Shown in pieces: positions 13,306 to 14,960 of a stretch of 14,960 nucleotides of DNA. Source of the stretch: Chitinophagales bacterium. Lineage in GTDB: Bacteria > Bacteroidota > Bacteroidia > Chitinophagales > BACL12. A program made the position numbers and the translations under genes. Positions within the stretch are counted from its first letter, which is position 1, and each line of letters opens with the position of its first letter. The DNA lies in NCBI GenBank assembly GCA_014380545.1, contig JACMJP010000372.1, positions 1 to 14,960 of the forward strand. Reading direction: 5' to 3'. The notes under the pieces are model-generated. The model saw only the letters and a list, made by a program, of their open reading frames with translations. It was not told the DNA's origin and made no database searches.

Positions 13306-14622
13306 TTAATATCTATAGGTTTCCGGTTTATAAGGACCGTCAACTGACACCCCAATGTATTTCGCCTGCTCTTCAGTTAGTATATCTAACTCAACACCTA
13401 TTTTCTTTAAATGTAACCTTGCTACTTTTTCATCAAGATGTTTTGGAAGCACATATACTTTATTTTCATAAGAAGATAAATTTTTCCACAATTCAATTTG
13501 TGCGAGTACCTGGTTAGTAAATGAATTACTCATCACAAAACTTGGGTGACCCATTGCACAACCTAAATTCACCAATCTTCCTTCAGCCAATAAAATAATA
13601 TCCTTTCCATCCACAGTATATTTATCAACCTGTGGTTTTATTTCATCTTTTGTATTGCCAAAATTATCATTTAACCATGCTACATCAATTTCATTGTCAA
13701 AGTGGCCAATGTTGCAAACGATAGCATTATTTTTCATTGCTTTAAAATGTTTTCCGACAATGATATTCGTATTACCTGTTGCAGTAACAACTATATCTGC
13801 TTCTTTTACTGCATCATCCATTTTCTTTACTTCATAACCATCCATTGCTGCCTGCAATGCACAAATAGGATCAATTTCAGTAATCATCACTCTTGCTCCT
13901 GCACCTCGTAAACTTTGTGCTGAGCCTTTTCCTACATCCCCATAACCTGCCACCAGGGCAACTTTACCAGCCATCATAATATCAGTTGCTCTTCTTATTG
14001 CATCAACAAGACTTTCTTTGCAACCATATTTATTATCGAATTTACTTTTGGTAACGCTATCATTCACATTAATTGCCGGAACAGGTAATGTTCCTTTCAA
14101 CACTCTATCATATAATCTATGTACACCGGTTGTTGTTTCTTCAGAAATTCCTTTCAGATGTTTTATCAATTCAGGATATTTATCAAGAACCATATTTGTA
14201 AGATCTCCGCCATCATCCAAAATCATATTTAATGGTTCATTATTCTCACCAAAAAATAATGTTTGTTCAATACACCAGTCAGCTTCTTCCAGCGTTTCGC
14301 CTTTCCATGCATACACCGGAATTCCTGCAGCAGCAACCGCAGCGGCAGCATGATCCTGTGTTGAAAAAATATTACATGAGCTCCATTGAACATGAGCACC
14401 AAGTTCTGTTAATGTTTCAATTAATACTGCAGTTTGAATGGTCATGTGTAAACATCCTGCTATTCTTGCACCTGCAAGTGGTTTTGAGGATCCGTATTCT
14501 TCACGGAGTGCCATCAATCCCGGCATTTCTGCTTCAGCTAATTTAATTTCTTTTCTTCCCCATGCAGCAAGTGAAATATATTTCACTTTGTATGGGAGTT
14601 TTTTGTCTGTCATTATACTCAT
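13306..14622 (-). CDS. ahcY: Adenosylhomocysteinase (SAH hydrolase) AhcY
   Basis: A 438-residue cytoplasmic NAD-dependent enzyme that reversibly cleaves S-adenosylhomocysteine to adenosine and homocysteine, removing the inhibitory product of SAM-dependent methylation. The substrate domain shows AGCLHMTIQTAVLIETL, the DDGGDLT motif (Asp136-Asp137) and NVNDSVTKSKFDNKYGC, which carries the catalytic Lys/Asp. The NAD fold has GYGDVGKG at 226-233. The C-terminus keeps the family signature KPETYRY, the tail that completes the NAD site of the neighbouring subunit. Length is normal. The start may be ATG 14622 (MSIM) or the in-frame ATG at 14613 (MTDKK). A well-formed promoter lies 68 bases upstream and a terminator follows, so it is a stand-alone unit divergent from the bacilliredoxin gene. 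Confidence 0.97.
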   Translation of the reverse strand: MSIMTDKKLPYKVKYISLAAWGRKEIKLAEAEMPGLMALREEYGSSKPLAGARIAGCLHMTIQTAVLIETLTELGAHVQWSSCNIFSTQDHAAAAVAAAGIPVYAWKGETLEEADWCIEQTLFFGENNEPLNMILDDGGDLTNMVLDKYPELIKHLKGISEETTTGVHRLYDRVLKGTLPVPAINVNDSVTKSKFDNKYGCKESLVDAIRRATDIMMAGKVALVAGYGDVGKGSAQSLRGAGARVMITEIDPICALQAAMDGYEVKKMDDAVKEADIVVTATGNTNIIVGKHFKAMKNNAIVCNIGHFDNEIDVAWLNDNFGNTKDEIKPQVDKYTVDGKDIILLAEGRLVNLGCAMGHPSFVMSNSFTNQVLAQIELWKNLSSYENKVYVLPKHLDEKVARLHLKKIGVELDILTEEQAKYIGVSVDGPYKPETYRY

Positions 14623-14690
14623 ATTATGTTTTATGATTTACTATTTACGATTATTTGAATTGGATGATTTCTTCGTTTTCAATTTCATTG

Positions 14691-14721
14691 CAAAGGTAAA
14701 TAATTGGTTTGCCAACAGCAA
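14691..14721 (-). promoter_or_regulatory. Promoter of ahcY (TTG-N20-TACCTTTG)
   Basis: On the minus strand TTG (14719-14721) is followed after 20 bases by TACCTTTG (14691-14698). Both elements and the spacing match the Bacteroidota vegetative promoter pattern. The leader would be about 60 bases. It is back to back with the TACCTTTG of the bacilliredoxin gene. Confidence 0.65.
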
Positions 14722-14750
14722 CGAATGAACTAAAATAGATGTGCTATAGT

Positions 14751-14758
14751 TACCTTTG
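14751..14758 (+). promoter_or_regulatory. -7 box of the bacilliredoxin gene (TACCTTTG)
   Basis: A perfect TAnnTTTG match, identical to the ahcY box on the opposite strand, ends 15 bases before the ATG. No clear -33 TTG is seen at 17-23 bases upstream. The mRNA leader would be very short. Confidence 0.55.
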
Positions 14759-14773
14759 CAAAAAATAAACAAC

Positions 14774-14960
14774 ATGTATCCAGCAGATTTAGTATTGCCA
14801 ATGAAAGCCGAATTAACGGAAGTTGGCTTTGAAGATATTACAACAGCAGAAGCAGCAAGAAATGCCATTCAAAATACTGAAGGCACTTTGCTTATGGTAG
14901 TAAATAGTGTTTGTGGTTGTGCCGCAGGCATGGCAAGACCCGGGGTTAAAATGAGCCTGA
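14774..14960 (+). CDS. Bacilliredoxin, BrxA/BrxB (YphP/YqiW) family, 3' end outside window
   Basis: The first 62 residues of a cytoplasmic thioredoxin-fold protein of the BrxA/BrxB (DUF1094) family. It starts MYPADLVLPMKAELTEVGF, typical of the family, and has the hallmark NSVCGCAAGMARP with a Cys-Gly-Cys active site (Cys47, Cys49). In Bacillus these proteins remove bacillithiol from S-bacillithiolated proteins, and family members occur in Bacteroidota. Full-length members are about 140 residues, so slightly more than half the gene lies beyond the window edge. It is transcribed divergently from ahcY, with a TACCTTTG box 15 bases before the ATG. Family call is confident; whether this organism makes bacillithiol cannot be judged from the window. 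Confidence 0.9.
   Translation, partial: MYPADLVLPMKAELTEVGFEDITTAEAARNAIQNTEGTLLMVVNSVCGCAAGMARPGVKMSL

Noticed and set aside
14018..14353. Plus-strand reading frames (111 and 104 aa) antisense to ahcY
   Set aside because: They lie entirely opposite highly conserved AhcY motifs and show no family resemblance or start context.
1..14960. Search for tRNA, rRNA, CRISPR repeats, intact transposase or phage genes
   Set aside because: No cloverleaf-like block, regular spaced repeat or recognisable mobile-element protein was found by reading both strands.

Overview
The window reads as chromosomal DNA of a low-GC member of the Bacteroidota (Bacteroidetes). It holds PorQ of the type IX secretion system (T9SS), a secreted protein with a T9SS type A sorting domain and a SprB-type repeat, an Omp28-type lipoprotein with a thioredoxin motif, several outer-membrane barrel candidates, and TAnnTTTG-type -7 promoter boxes in place of sigma70 boxes. 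A Chitinophagales/Sphingobacteriia-like lineage is plausible, but the genus cannot be fixed from sequence reading alone. I see no rRNA, tRNA, CRISPR array or intact mobile element.

Layout. 1-1077 (-): porQ. 1240-2429 (+): a compact cluster of a small 3-TM protein, an HD-superfamily phosphohydrolase and a second small 3-TM protein. 2424-4844 (-): full-length Lon protease, tail to tail with that cluster. 4994-5614 (+): a barrel-like protein that appears to lack its signal peptide, preceded by an unusual CpG-rich, palindrome-rich stretch. 5698-9571 (+): a three-gene unit with 4-nt overlaps, encoding a 750-aa exported M48 metalloprotease and two paralogous predicted outer-membrane barrels. 9622-11457 (-): a secreted PQQ-type glucose/sorbosone dehydrogenase with SprB-like and T9SS sorting domains. 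11602-12465 (+): an Omp28-type thioredoxin-fold lipoprotein. 12521-13234 (-): pdxJ. 13306-14622 (-): ahcY. 14774-14960 (+): the start of a bacilliredoxin (BrxA/BrxB family) gene cut by the window edge.

Functional themes. Much of the window concerns the cell envelope: the T9SS attachment component PorQ and a likely T9SS cargo, the exported protease with two barrel partners, and the lipoprotein. The rest is housekeeping: Lon (cytoplasmic proteolysis), PdxJ (vitamin B6), AhcY (activated-methyl cycle) and bacilliredoxin (thiol redox). The least-described parts are the M48 protease/twin-barrel operon and the HD hydrolase between two look-alike 3-TM miniproteins. These are the best candidates for an undescribed system, but their functions are inferred only from architecture and gene order.
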